Positions 6,310 to 14,261 of a stretch of 35,620 nt of DNA are shown in pieces. The number at the start of each line of letters is the position of its first letter. The stretch's first letter is position 1. Origin of the DNA: Promineifilum sp. (GTDB taxonomy: Bacteria; Chloroflexota; Anaerolineae; Promineifilales; Promineifilaceae); assembly GCA_020634335.1 (NCBI GenBank), contig JACKBY010000028.1:1-35620 (forward strand), read 5' to 3'. A program made the position numbers and the translations under genes. The notes beneath the pieces were generated by a model. That model saw only the letters and a program-made list of their open reading frames with translations. It was not told the origin of the DNA and did no database searches.

Positions 6310-9048
6310 ATGGAGTTCTGGTTAAATGGTGAAATCAAGCAATACGATGGCGACCCGGAGTTGCCGCTGCTGACCTACCTTCGCTTGCAAGAGGGTATTA
6401 CCTCGCCCAAGGACGGCTGCGCGCCGCAGGCGGCCTGCGGCTGCTGCGCCGTCGATCTCAACGGCAAGGCGGTGCTGGCCTGCGTCACGACCATGAAACG
6501 GGCCGCCGGCGGTCACGTCACGACCATCGAGGGGCTGGGCGAGTATCGACAAAACGTCTACGCCAACGCCTTTGTCAGCAAGGGCGGCGTGCAGTGCGGC
6601 TTCTGCATTCCGGGCATGGTCATCCAGGCCAACGCCCTGATCAACAAGAACAACGAGCCGACGCGCGACGACATCGCCAAGGCCCTGACGCCCAACCTGT
6701 GCCGCTGCACGGGCTATAAGAAAATCATCGACGCCGTTGAGTGCGCCGCCGAGGCCATTCGCAAGGAAGAGGAAGTGCCGCCGCCCGTGCCCGACGGCCG
6801 CGTCGGCGGGCGACACCCCAAGTACCACGCCGCCGATCTGGTGCTCGGCCGCCACGATTACGTGGCCGACATCAGCCTGCCGGGCATGGTCTATGGGGCG
6901 CTGCGTTTCAGCGACCACCCGCGGGCGCGCGTGCTCAGCATCGACACCAGCGCGGCCGATGCCCTGCCCGGCGTCATTCGCACCCTGACCGCGGCCGACA
7001 TCCCCGGCGAGCGCCATATCGGTCTCATCCGCCAGGACTGGCCGCTGCTGATCGCTGTGGGCGAGGAGACGCGCTATGTCGGCGACGTGCTGGCCGCGGT
7101 CGTGGCCGAAACGGAGGCCATTGCCCGCGCCGCCGCCGCCCTCATTCAAATTGACTACGACGTGCTGGAACCGGTGACCGACATGCACCGGGCGCTGGAG
7201 CCGGACGCGCCGAAGATCCACCCCGACGGCAACCTGCTGTCGCGCACGGCTTTCGTCCGCGGCGACATGGAGCAAGCGCGCGCGGCCACGGCCTACACCG
7301 CCCGCGGCGTCTTCCAGACCCAGCGCATCGAGCACGGCTATATGGAGCCGGAGTGCGCCATTGCAGTCCCCACCAGTGACGAGTTACGAGTGACGAATGA
7401 CGAGTTCAGAGCGGAAGAGTTCAAGGAAGTCTACGCTACGGGCGAGACAGACGACGAACCACCGACCACTGACTTACTGACTACTGACCCACTGACCACC
7501 GACCACCGACCACCGACCGCTGAAGTCGTCCACGTCCTTTCCCAAAGCCAGGGCGTCTATGACGACCAGATTCAGATCGCCAAACTGCTGGGCGTGCCGG
7601 TGGAGGCGGTGCGGGTGACGCTTGTTCCCAACGGCGGCGGCTTCGGCGGCAAGGAAGACCTGTCTGTGCAGGGGCACGCGGCGGTCATGGCCCACGCCGT
7701 GGGGCGGCCGGTCAAGGTCACGCTGACGCGCGACGAGTCCATCACCATGCACCCCAAGCGCCACCCCATCTGGATGGACTACACCGTCGGCTGCGACGCC
7801 CGGGGCAAGCTGACCTACGTCAAGGTCAAGTTCGTCGGCGACACGGGGGCCTATGCCTCGGTGGGCATGAAGGTGCTGGAGCGCTCGGCCGGCCACGCCA
7901 CGGGCGCGTATCAAGTGCCGGCGGCCGACGTCGAGGCTCTGGCCGCCTACACCAACAATATCCCCTGTGGAGCCATGCGCGGCTTCGGTGTCAATCAGGC
8001 CATTTTCGGGCTGGAGAGCTGCCTCGATGACCTTTGCCGTCAGGGTGGCTTCGACCGCTGGCAGTTCCGCTATGACAACGCCCTGCAAAACGGCGACGTG
8101 ACGTCTACGGGACAGGTCATCGAGGGCGGCGCGGGCGTGCGCGAGACGCTGCTGGCCGTGCGCGACGAGTTCCGCGCCGCCAAGTACGCAGGCCTGGCCT
8201 GTGGCATCAAGAACACCGGCGTGGGCAATGGCATGGCCGACTCGTCCCACGTCAGCATCACCATCGAATCGGCCGAGCGGGTGGTCATCGACCACGGCTG
8301 GACGGAGATGGGCCAGGGCGTTCACACCATCGCCGTGCAGACGCTTTGCCAGGAGACGGGCATCGATCCGGCCATCGTGCGGGTGCGGGTGGACACGGCC
8401 TCGCGGCAAGAGGCGGGCATGACCACGGCCAGCCGGGCCACATCGCTGGTCGGCAACGCCATCATCAACGCCGCCGCCACACTGCGCGAGGATTTGCAAA
8501 CGCACGCGCTGGCCGAGCTGGCCGGGCGCACCTATGAGGGGGCGTGGATCGTGGACTGGACAACCAAGCCGGGCAAGGAAAAGAACGGCAAGGTCGTCAC
8601 TCACTACTCCTACAGCTATGCCACGCAACTGGTCACGCTGGACGACGACGGCCAGATCGCCAAGGTGACGGCCGCCCACGACGCGGGCAAAATCTACAAC
8701 CCGACGCTGTTCGAAGGCCAACTGGAAGGCTCGATCCACATGGGCCTGGGCTACGCCATCAGCGAGGACATGCCCATGATCGACGGGCGGCCGAAGAGCA
8801 CCCGGCTGCGCCAGATGGGCATTCTGCGGGCCAAGGAGATGCCGGAGATGGAGATCATCGGCATCGAAGTGCCCGATCCCTACGGCCCCTACGGCGCGAA
8901 AGGTGTGGGCGAGATCGGCCTGGTGCCGACGGCCGCGGCCGTCGCCAACGCGCTCTACCAGTTCGACGGCGTGCAGCGGACGACGCTGCCGATGGAGTTG
9001 CCGAAGAAGGGGCGGGTGGTGGTGAAGGCGGAGAACGGGTCGGAATAA
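6310..9048 (+). CDS. Xanthine dehydrogenase-family molybdenum hydroxylase, selenium-dependent type, fused Fe-S and Mo subunits
   Basis: 912 residues; GGAGGAGCA lies directly before the ATG. Residues 1-80 are a plant-type [2Fe-2S] domain with GCAPQAACGCC, a C-x5-C-x2-C spacing typical of the selenium-dependent xanthine dehydrogenase group rather than C-x4-C. The second [2Fe-2S] domain carries CGFC and LCRCTGY (~97-140). The molybdopterin-binding large subunit follows from ~165 with GGGFGGKED (~441), GAMRGFG (~555), GQGVHTI (~667) and GVGEIGL with the catalytic Glu (~868). There is no FAD domain. Family members hydroxylate purines or other N-heterocycles in the cytoplasm using Mo and a labile selenium ligand; substrate is not deducible. 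Oddity: residues ~355-403 are an in-frame low-complexity insertion made of heptanucleotide repeats, between PECAIA and HVLSQSQG, which are normally close together. Confidence 0.85.
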   Translation: MEFWLNGEIKQYDGDPELPLLTYLRLQEGITSPKDGCAPQAACGCCAVDLNGKAVLACVTTMKRAAGGHVTTIEGLGEYRQNVYANAFVSKGGVQCGFCIPGMVIQANALINKNNEPTRDDIAKALTPNLCRCTGYKKIIDAVECAAEAIRKEEEVPPPVPDGRVGGRHPKYHAADLVLGRHDYVADISLPGMVYGALRFSDHPRARVLSIDTSAADALPGVIRTLTAADIPGERHIGLIRQDWPLLIAVGEETRYVGDVLAAVVAETEAIARAAAALIQIDYDVLEPVTDMHRALEPDAPKIHPDGNLLSRTAFVRGDMEQARAATAYTARGVFQTQRIEHGYMEPECAIAVPTSDELRVTNDEFRAEEFKEVYATGETDDEPPTTDLLTTDPLTTDHRPPTAEVVHVLSQSQGVYDDQIQIAKLLGVPVEAVRVTLVPNGGGFGGKEDLSVQGHAAVMAHAVGRPVKVTLTRDESITMHPKRHPIWMDYTVGCDARGKLTYVKVKFVGDTGAYASVGMKVLERSAGHATGAYQVPAADVEALAAYTNNIPCGAMRGFGVNQAIFGLESCLDDLCRQGGFDRWQFRYDNALQNGDVTSTGQVIEGGAGVRETLLAVRDEFRAAKYAGLACGIKNTGVGNGMADSSHVSITIESAERVVIDHGWTEMGQGVHTIAVQTLCQETGIDPAIVRVRVDTASRQEAGMTTASRATSLVGNAIINAAATLREDLQTHALAELAGRTYEGAWIVDWTTKPGKEKNGKVVTHYSYSYATQLVTLDDDGQIAKVTAAHDAGKIYNPTLFEGQLEGSIHMGLGYAISEDMPMIDGRPKSTRLRQMGILRAKEMPEMEIIGIEVPDPYGPYGAKGVGEIGLVPTAAAVANALYQFDGVQRTTLPMELPKKGRVVVKAENGSE
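7375..7518 (+). repeat. In-frame heptanucleotide repeat insertion in the dehydrogenase gene
   Basis: Bases 7375-7407 are units of the ACGAGTG/ACGAATG/ACGAGTT class and read SDELRVTNDEF. Bases 7458-7518 are about eight units of the ACCACCG/ACCACTG/ACTACTG class and read PPTTDLLTTDPLTTDHRPPT. The stretch between has no clear repeat. The frame stays open throughout. The insertion interrupts the conserved molybdopterin-binding domain between two otherwise adjacent motifs. Confidence 0.75.
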
Positions 9049-9062
9049 AGATCGGCGAACTT

Positions 9063-9100
9063 CTGGAAACCGGGTTTCTCGGAAGAAGCCCGGTTTCCAG
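9063..9100. repeat. GGAAACCGG palindrome (dispersed), downstream of the dehydrogenase gene
   Basis: CTGGAAACCGGG and CCCGGTTTCCAG form 12-base arms around a TTTCTCGGAAGAAG loop. A near-identical element in the opposite orientation lies inside a coding region at 27637-27674. Its location 15 bases after the dehydrogenase stop would allow it to act as a terminator or RNA-end hairpin. Confidence 0.75.
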
Positions 9101-9179
9101 GCAATGGACACTGCTTAAGAAATTGGGCTGTAGCGAACGCCTCCGCTGCCGATGGTTATTGCAGGGTAACAAATAAATC

Positions 9180-9356
9180 GTGTATCACCATATCACCCGC
9201 GATGCGAAGGATGATTATCTACTAGCTTGTGCTCTCCTGGGCCGCGCCGACTACCTGGTGACGGGCGACAAAGATTTGCTGACCCTGGCCGGTCAAGTTA
9301 AGGGGTTAACGATCCTGTCTTCGGCGCAGTTTGCTGACTTGCTGACGAAGGGTTAG
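9180..9356 (+). pseudogene. C-terminal remnant of a PIN-domain toxin (COG1569-like)
   Basis: A 58-residue frame ends at 9354-9356. It contains RDAKDDYLLACALLGRADYL, VTGDKDLLTL and a C-terminal ILSSAQFADLL, the characteristic second half of PIN-domain ribonuclease toxins of the COG1569 type. The D-D and TGD-K-D segments carry acidic active-site residues. The first half with the N-terminal Asp is missing: an in-frame stop lies at 9174-9176, preceded by repeat sequence. No antitoxin gene is adjacent. It is a decayed toxin gene whose 5' part was lost, perhaps together with insertion of the upstream palindrome. Confidence 0.8.
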
Positions 9357-9372
9357 AAGGCCGTAAATCCGT

Positions 9373-10518
9373 TCAATTTGCGTTATCCGTCGTATTTTCA
9401 GCTTTTCCCACCGCTTCCGCCTGCGGCAACGTCAAATTGAACCGCGCCCCGCCGCCCGGCGCGTCGTCGACCCAGATGCGGCCGCCGTGGGCCTCCACGG
9501 CCAGCCGGCAGAAGGCCAGCCCCAGCCCCAGCCCCTTCGACGTGTCGTTCTTGATACGCCGAAACTTGTCGAAGATGACCTCGCGGAACTCCACGGGGAT
9601 GCCCGCGCCACGGTCGCTGACGGTCACGTGCACCATGCCGTCGCCGATGCCGTGGGCCTCCACGGCCACCGTCTCCCCATCGGCGCTATATTTCAGGGCA
9701 TTGTCGAACAGGTTGAGCAGCACCCGGCTGACCATGTTCGGCTCCACCAGCAACGCGGGCAGCGCCGCCGGCAGCTTCGTTTCCAGCGCCACCCCGCGCC
9801 GGTCGAAGTTCGGCTTCTCGATGTCGTAGGCCTCGGCCACCAGCCGGTCCAGCGCCACAACCGACGACCGCCCCACCGGCTGTCCGGCCTCCAGGCGATT
9901 GATGTCCATCAGCGAGGCGATCAGCCGCTGGAGCTGGTCGCTGCTGCGGGCGGCGATGTCGAGCAACTCCAGCAGCGTCTCGTCGGCGTCGTTCATCCGC
10001 ACCTGCATCCGCAGCAATTCCAGGGTGGAGATGACGTTGCCCAATGGGCTTTGCAGGTCGTGGAGCAGCATGGCGATCAGGTCGTCGCGCATCTGCTGCA
10101 ATTCGACCCGGCTGGAGATGTCGTGGTAGATCCACTGCCACGTGCCCTCGCGGCCGGGCGTCAGGCGGCGGGCGCGCACCTCGACGTTGAGCGTCACCTG
10201 GCGCGGGCGGCCGTCCTGCACCCGCCCCACCACGACACGGCTCTGGAAGCTCATGGAGCCGGGGCCGGTCAGCTTGTTGACGTCGGGCATCGGCTCGTCG
10301 ACGTGGTGGAGATCGCGGATGTTGACCGCGGGGAACGCGCGCGGGTCGAGGCCGAAATAGTTGAGGGCCTGCCGGTTGCCGTCGAGGATACGGCCGAGGT
10401 GATCGGTCAGCAGGATCGGGTCAAAGCCCTCGGAAAAGACGTGGCGAAACCGGGCATCGGCGTTGATCGCCAGCCCGGTGTGATCCATATGGGGCAAGGG
10501 GGCCGTTTCGCTACTCAT
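9373..10518 (-). CDS. PAS-domain sensor histidine kinase
   Basis: 381 residues, no membrane segments, so cytoplasmic. Residues ~20-135 form a PAS-like sensor (FDPILLTDHLGRILDGN, then a PAC-type TWQWIYHDIS). The HisKA dimerisation helix has LLHDLQSPLGN with the phospho-accepting His at ~153. The HATPase domain has an N box VLLNLFDNALKYS, G1 SDRGAGIP, F box FDKFRR and G2 GLGLGLAFC. All catalytic boxes are intact. The start is the ATG at 10518; upstream there is no gene for 177 bases and no clear promoter. No response regulator is adjacent, so the partner is unknown. It converges on the PIN remnant. Confidence 0.9.
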   Translation of the reverse strand: MSSETAPLPHMDHTGLAINADARFRHVFSEGFDPILLTDHLGRILDGNRQALNYFGLDPRAFPAVNIRDLHHVDEPMPDVNKLTGPGSMSFQSRVVVGRVQDGRPRQVTLNVEVRARRLTPGREGTWQWIYHDISSRVELQQMRDDLIAMLLHDLQSPLGNVISTLELLRMQVRMNDADETLLELLDIAARSSDQLQRLIASLMDINRLEAGQPVGRSSVVALDRLVAEAYDIEKPNFDRRGVALETKLPAALPALLVEPNMVSRVLLNLFDNALKYSADGETVAVEAHGIGDGMVHVTVSDRGAGIPVEFREVIFDKFRRIKNDTSKGLGLGLAFCRLAVEAHGGRIWVDDAPGGGARFNLTLPQAEAVGKAENTTDNAN

Positions 10519-10695
10519 AATCGCTAAGAATCGGCTGCGGAATGGGGCGGATAATTCGATCCACTACTTGTCATGTACGGCAATTGCCTGGTCGCCTGAG
10601 AATTTTGATCCTTCGGAAAATCATTCACGGAACCGTTGCCTTCAGGGGCGACATTTTCCGGCACATCCGTATTGCCCGTAGCCAATTCCCCTCTC

Positions 10696-11730
10696 CTATA
10701 TCAGTTGCAGATTGGGCGTCACATCCATATCGAGGGCGTCGCGCCGGCCGCGAATGAAGTTGAAGTGGGCCGCCGCGCCGATCATGGCCGCGTTGTCGGT
10801 GCACAGCGCCGGCGGCGGCACGCGCACCGGCACGCTCAGCCGCTCGGCCATCGCCGCCCGCAAGGCCCGGTTGGCCGACACACCACCGGCCACGTGGACG
10901 GCCGTGGCCCCAAATGCTTCCGCGGCGGCGGCTGTCTTCTCGACCAGGGTCTCGACCACGGCCGCCTGGAATCCGGCGGCCAGATCGGCCACGGGCATGG
11001 CGCTGGTCGAATGATACTGGCCGGCCTGGCGCATGACGGCCGTCTTCAGGCCGCTGAAGCTGAAGTCGTAGTCGTGGTCGGCGTCCAGCCCTTTCTCCAG
11101 CAGCGGGCGCGGGAAACGGAACGTCGTGGGGCTGCCGTGCTCGGCCGCCTTGTCGATGGACGGGCCACCGGGATAGGGCAATCCCAACAGGCGGCCGACC
11201 TTGTCGAACGCCTCTCCGGCGGCGTCGTCGAGCGTCGCGCCCAGCAACTGGTAGCGGCCGTGGCCGGTCATCAGGTAGAGATCCGTGTGGCCGCCGCTGA
11301 CGACCAGCGTCACCAGCGGGAAGGTGATGTCAGCTGCATCCTCGGCCAGCCACAAGGAGTAGATATGCCCCTCGATGTGGTTGACGCCCAACAAGGGCAA
11401 ATTGCGGCTGACGGCCAGCCCCTTGGCCATGTTGACGCCGACCAGCAGCGAGCCGACCAACCCCGGCCCGCGCGTCACGGCCACGCAATCGAGGTCGTCG
11501 AAACCGAGATGGGCCTGGCGCATGGCCTCCTCGACGACGGCATGGATGACCTCGACGTGCCGGCGCGAGGCGACCTCCGGAAAGACGCCGCCGTAACGGG
11601 CGTGGAGATCGATTTGCGAAGCGACGACGTTGCTGAGAATCTTCGTGCCGTCGGCGATGACCGCGGCCGCCGTTTCGTCGCACGACGTCTCAATTGCCAA
11701 AATGCGCGTGGATTGTTGCGTTGTTTCCAT
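10696..11730 (-). CDS. tsaD: tRNA N6-adenosine threonylcarbamoyltransferase TsaD
   Basis: 344 residues, the normal length. N-terminal ILAIETSCDETAAAV, FPEVASRRHVEVI and the metal-binding NHIEGH motif are TsaD signatures, as are VSGGHTDL and the C-terminal CTDNAAMIGAAA. The protein completes t6A37 synthesis on ANN-decoding tRNAs in the cytoplasm, with TsaB, TsaC and TsaE. It is the third gene of an apparent minus-strand operon after a membrane protein gene and selA. Its 5' leader carries a heptanucleotide tandem repeat (11741-11785) ending ten bases before the ATG, and no good Shine-Dalgarno is visible. Confidence 0.97.
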   Translation of the reverse strand: METTQQSTRILAIETSCDETAAAVIADGTKILSNVVASQIDLHARYGGVFPEVASRRHVEVIHAVVEEAMRQAHLGFDDLDCVAVTRGPGLVGSLLVGVNMAKGLAVSRNLPLLGVNHIEGHIYSLWLAEDAADITFPLVTLVVSGGHTDLYLMTGHGRYQLLGATLDDAAGEAFDKVGRLLGLPYPGGPSIDKAAEHGSPTTFRFPRPLLEKGLDADHDYDFSFSGLKTAVMRQAGQYHSTSAMPVADLAAGFQAAVVETLVEKTAAAAEAFGATAVHVAGGVSANRALRAAMAERLSVPVRVPPPALCTDNAAMIGAAAHFNFIRGRRDALDMDVTPNLQLI

Positions 11731-11740
11731 AGTTCAAAAT

Positions 11741-11785
11741 ACGAAATACGAGATGCGAGATGCGAGATACGGGATACGAGATACG
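11741..11785. repeat. Heptanucleotide (ACGAGAT) tandem repeat in the selA-tsaD spacer
   Basis: About six and a half units: ACGAAAT, ACGAGAT, GCGAGAT, GCGAGAT, ACGGGAT, ACGAGAT, ACG. Unlike the copies inside coding regions it has no inverted arm, so it is a half element. On the transcribed strand it forms the untranslated leader of tsaD, which would be unstructured and pyrimidine-rich. Confidence 0.8.
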
Positions 11786-11823
11786 AAAAGGCTGCCAACC
11801 AGTGTCATCCGCTATCACCAACT

Positions 11824-13239
11824 CTATTGCTCTGCTCCCTTGGTCGCCCGCTGCAACACCCGCAGCAACACGTCCGCCTGCCCCGGCAGCACGGTGCGCG
11901 GGTCGAGCAGCAGGCGACCGTCGCGGATGCGGGCGATCACAGGCGTCGGGGCGGCCCGCAGGCGGGCGGCCAGTTCGTCGGGGCCGACGTCATGGGGCGT
12001 GACGGCCACCACGCGCGTGGGCAAGCTCTGGCCGGGCAGGCTGCCGCCCCCGACGAAGGATTCGCCGGGGGTCGTGGCCGCGTCCAGCCCGGCCGAGCGT
12101 AGACGCGCGGCCCACGCCTCGGCCTCGGCGGCGATGTCGTCCAGCGGCCGGGCGATCATGCGCCACACGGGGATGGCGGCCGGGTCGTCGGTCAAATAGT
12201 GGGTCAACGTCGCCGCCAGCGCGGCCAGGGCCAGCTTGTCGGCGCGCACGGCGCGGGCCAGCGGGTGGCGGCGCAACCGCTCGATGAGTGCCGCGCGGCC
12301 AATCAGGATACCCGCCTGCGGCCCGCCCAGCAGTTTATCGCCGCTGAAGGCCACCACGTCGCACCCGGCTTTTATCCCGTCGAGCACCGTCGGCTCCGGC
12401 TCCAGGCCGTAGACGCCAACGTCGCGTAACGCGCCGCTGCCCTGGTCGAACAGCAGCAGCAGCCCTTGCTCGTGGGCCGTCGCGGCCAGGTCGGCCAGGT
12501 CGGGTTGCCCGGCGAAGCCGATGATCTTGTAATTGGAATGGTGGACGGCGAGGATGGCCGCCGTGTCGGCCGTGATGGCGTCGGCGTAGTCGCGCCGGTG
12601 GGTGCGGTTGGTGGTCCCCACCTCGACAAGGCGCGCCCCCGATTGGGCCAGCACGTCGGGGATGCGAAAGCCGCCGCCGATCTCCACCAGTTGACCGCGG
12701 CTGATGATGACTTCCTGATCGCGACACAGGGCGGCCAGCATGAGCAGGACGGCGGCGGCGTTGTTGTTGACCACCAGCGCCGCCTCGGCCCCGGTCAGGC
12801 GCGTGAGCAGGTGCTCGGCATGGACCGCGCGCGACCCGCGGCGGCCCTCGTCAAGGTCGTATTCCAGCGTCGCATAGCCCTCGGCCGCCTGCTGCGCCGC
12901 GGCCAACGCCGCGGCGCTGAGCGGCGCGCGGCCGAGATTGGTGTGGATGATGACGCCCGTGGCGTTGATGACCGGCCGGAGCGTGGGGGCCAGGGCCGCC
13001 GCCAGCCGCTCGCGGGCGGCGCTGACCAGTTCGAAATCGGGCGGGATGTCGCCGCCGGCGGCGCGGCCGAGCAGGGCGGCCCGTGTCTCGTCCAGGACGG
13101 CGCGCAGGGCGTCGGTGGCCGGGGCGCGGCCGAAGGCGTCGACCAGCTCGCCGGCGCCGGGGGCGCGCAGCAGGCGGTCGATGCTGGGCAGATCGCGCAG
13201 GACGGCGCGACCGGGGGACGTGGTCATGGGGCTCACCAT
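11824..13239 (-). CDS. selA: L-seryl-tRNA(Sec) selenium transferase SelA
   Basis: 471 residues. The start at 13239 overlaps the stop of the upstream membrane protein gene (TGATG), suggesting coupling; an in-frame ATG at 13227 is possible. A long upstream extension of the frame only shadows the neighbouring gene. Conserved features: the N-terminal arm (LRDLPSIDRLL), PVINATGVIIHTNLGRAP, VVNNNAAAVLL, GGGFRIPDV, EVGTTNRTHRRDY and the PLP-lysine segment SGDKLLGGPQ, with C-terminal PVIARI. SelA converts Ser-tRNA(Sec) to Sec-tRNA(Sec) with selenophosphate, so the organism should decode UGA as selenocysteine. Neither selB, selD nor tRNA-Sec is in the window and no gene here clearly contains a selenocysteine codon. 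Confidence 0.96.
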   Translation of the reverse strand: MVSPMTTSPGRAVLRDLPSIDRLLRAPGAGELVDAFGRAPATDALRAVLDETRAALLGRAAGGDIPPDFELVSAARERLAAALAPTLRPVINATGVIIHTNLGRAPLSAAALAAAQQAAEGYATLEYDLDEGRRGSRAVHAEHLLTRLTGAEAALVVNNNAAAVLLMLAALCRDQEVIISRGQLVEIGGGFRIPDVLAQSGARLVEVGTTNRTHRRDYADAITADTAAILAVHHSNYKIIGFAGQPDLADLAATAHEQGLLLLFDQGSGALRDVGVYGLEPEPTVLDGIKAGCDVVAFSGDKLLGGPQAGILIGRAALIERLRRHPLARAVRADKLALAALAATLTHYLTDDPAAIPVWRMIARPLDDIAAEAEAWAARLRSAGLDAATTPGESFVGGGSLPGQSLPTRVVAVTPHDVGPDELAARLRAAPTPVIARIRDGRLLLDPRTVLPGQADVLLRVLQRATKGAEQ

Positions 13240-13745
13240 CAGGCCTGGGGCGCGCCGCGCTCGGTCACCGACGCGGCGCGTTCGCGAATTTGCAGCACCA
13301 TCTCGAACAGGATGAGAACGGCCGCGGCCAGCAGCGCCACGGCCAGACCCAGCGTGCGGTTCATTTGCAGCCAGGCGCAGAAAGCGGCCCACAAGCCGAC
13401 AAACAGCGACTGGCGCAGCACGGGAAAGAACAACGGCGGCTGGTCGCGCAAGCCGGGCGGGTTGAAGCGCTTGTTGAGATAATAAAGCGGCACGAGGGCC
13501 ACTCCCGTGGCGGCGACAATGATCGAAGCCAGGAACGCCCACAGCACCTCGCCGTTGGCCGCCGCCAGCAGCGCCGGCGCGTCGGCCCGCCCCAGGACGA
13601 CGGCGCGCGCCAGATCGACCCGCGTGACGTCGAACAGCCACATCGTATTGACGACGCGGTCGAGGGCCAGCACGCCCAGCACGAATAGACCGGCCGCCAG
13701 CAACATGACCGGCAGCACTCCCAGCCTGCGGACAAATCTGTGCAT
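13239..13745 (-). CDS. Small unknown membrane protein, first gene of the selA-tsaD operon
   Basis: 168 residues from the ATG at 13745. That start follows a perfect TATAAT by seven bases; an upstream in-frame start would lie beyond that promoter. Four hydrophobic segments are visible, e.g. LPVMLLAAGLFVLGVLAL (~10-28), AFLASIIVAATGVALVPLYYL (~65-85), a segment near FVGLWAAFCAWL and the C-terminal LGLAVALLAAAVLILFEMVL. No functional motif was recognised. The stop overlaps the selA start. The neighbourhood suggests co-transcription but not a selenium role. Confidence 0.7.
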   Translation of the reverse strand: MHRFVRRLGVLPVMLLAAGLFVLGVLALDRVVNTMWLFDVTRVDLARAVVLGRADAPALLAAANGEVLWAFLASIIVAATGVALVPLYYLNKRFNPPGLRDQPPLFFPVLRQSLFVGLWAAFCAWLQMNRTLGLAVALLAAAVLILFEMVLQIRERAASVTERGAPQA

Positions 13746-13752
13746 GGGCAAA

Positions 13753-13758
13753 ATTATA
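13753..13758 (-). promoter_or_regulatory. TATAAT -10 box of the membrane protein-selA-tsaD operon (leaderless)
   Basis: On the minus strand TATAAT is followed by seven bases and then ATG. The -35 candidate is a weak CTGTCA about 18 bases upstream. The spacing predicts transcription starting at the initiation codon. Confidence 0.6.
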
Positions 13759-13822
13759 TCACGAATGTCGCGCAATCTGACAGATTGTGTATTTGGCCGC
13801 CAACCAACGCCGGCGCCCGGCC

Positions 13823-14245
13823 TCACCCCTCCAGCAAGAACAACAGTGCCCGACCATAGGCCTCGGAGGCCGTGGGGCCGTCGAACGCCTGCGGCTCAGT
13901 GCCGGGCGTGATGTGGCAGCGATAGCCGGAGTCAACGCGAGCCAGCGACAGGGTGGCGGGAAACTCCGCGTCTTGCAAGGCGGCCTCCAGCGCCTCGCGC
14001 AACTGCTCCTCGGTCGGCATCCACACCACTTCGCGGGTCAGGATATAGTCGAGCGCCCATTCGGCCGTGCCGTGGAAGGCGACGACCGGCCAGCCCTGTA
14101 CCAATTCGGTGTAGGCCATCATATCGGCCAGCACGAACACGCGATCGTCAAGTTCGCGGTCGGGAATGGCGAAAAAGTCGTAGTTGTTGGTGTGCCAGAC
14201 GAGACCGGCGGCTTTGAGTTGCTGGGCCAGGGTTAAGGAAATCAT
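13823..14245 (-). CDS. Small uncharacterised protein of a type common in Chloroflexota
   Basis: 140 residues starting MISLTLAQQLKAAGL. It has a WHTNNYDFFAIPDRELDDRVF segment, a DMMAYTELVQGWPVVAFHG segment and a C-terminal ASEAYGRALLFLLEG. Short homologues of this form are frequent in Chloroflexota genomes, where automatic pipelines sometimes label them pilus assembly protein CpaE; I see no ATPase motif that would justify the name. It is soluble, acidic and has no signal peptide. A TAGAAT box on the minus strand (14255-14260) lies nine bases before the ATG, suggesting its own leaderless transcript separate from the upstream antitoxin gene. Confidence 0.7.
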   Translation of the reverse strand: MISLTLAQQLKAAGLVWHTNNYDFFAIPDRELDDRVFVLADMMAYTELVQGWPVVAFHGTAEWALDYILTREVVWMPTEEQLREALEAALQDAEFPATLSLARVDSGYRCHITPGTEPQAFDGPTASEAYGRALLFLLEG

Positions 14246-14261
14246 GGGATCGTGATTCTAC

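Noticed and set aside
7474..9111. A 545-codon open frame antisense to the dehydrogenase gene
   Set aside because: Low-complexity His/Arg-rich shadow of a well-supported gene.
13239..13641. N-terminal extension of SelA to 13641
   Set aside because: It overlaps the upstream membrane protein gene in another frame, has an Arg/Gly-rich shadow composition, and SelA homologues start near the chosen ATG.
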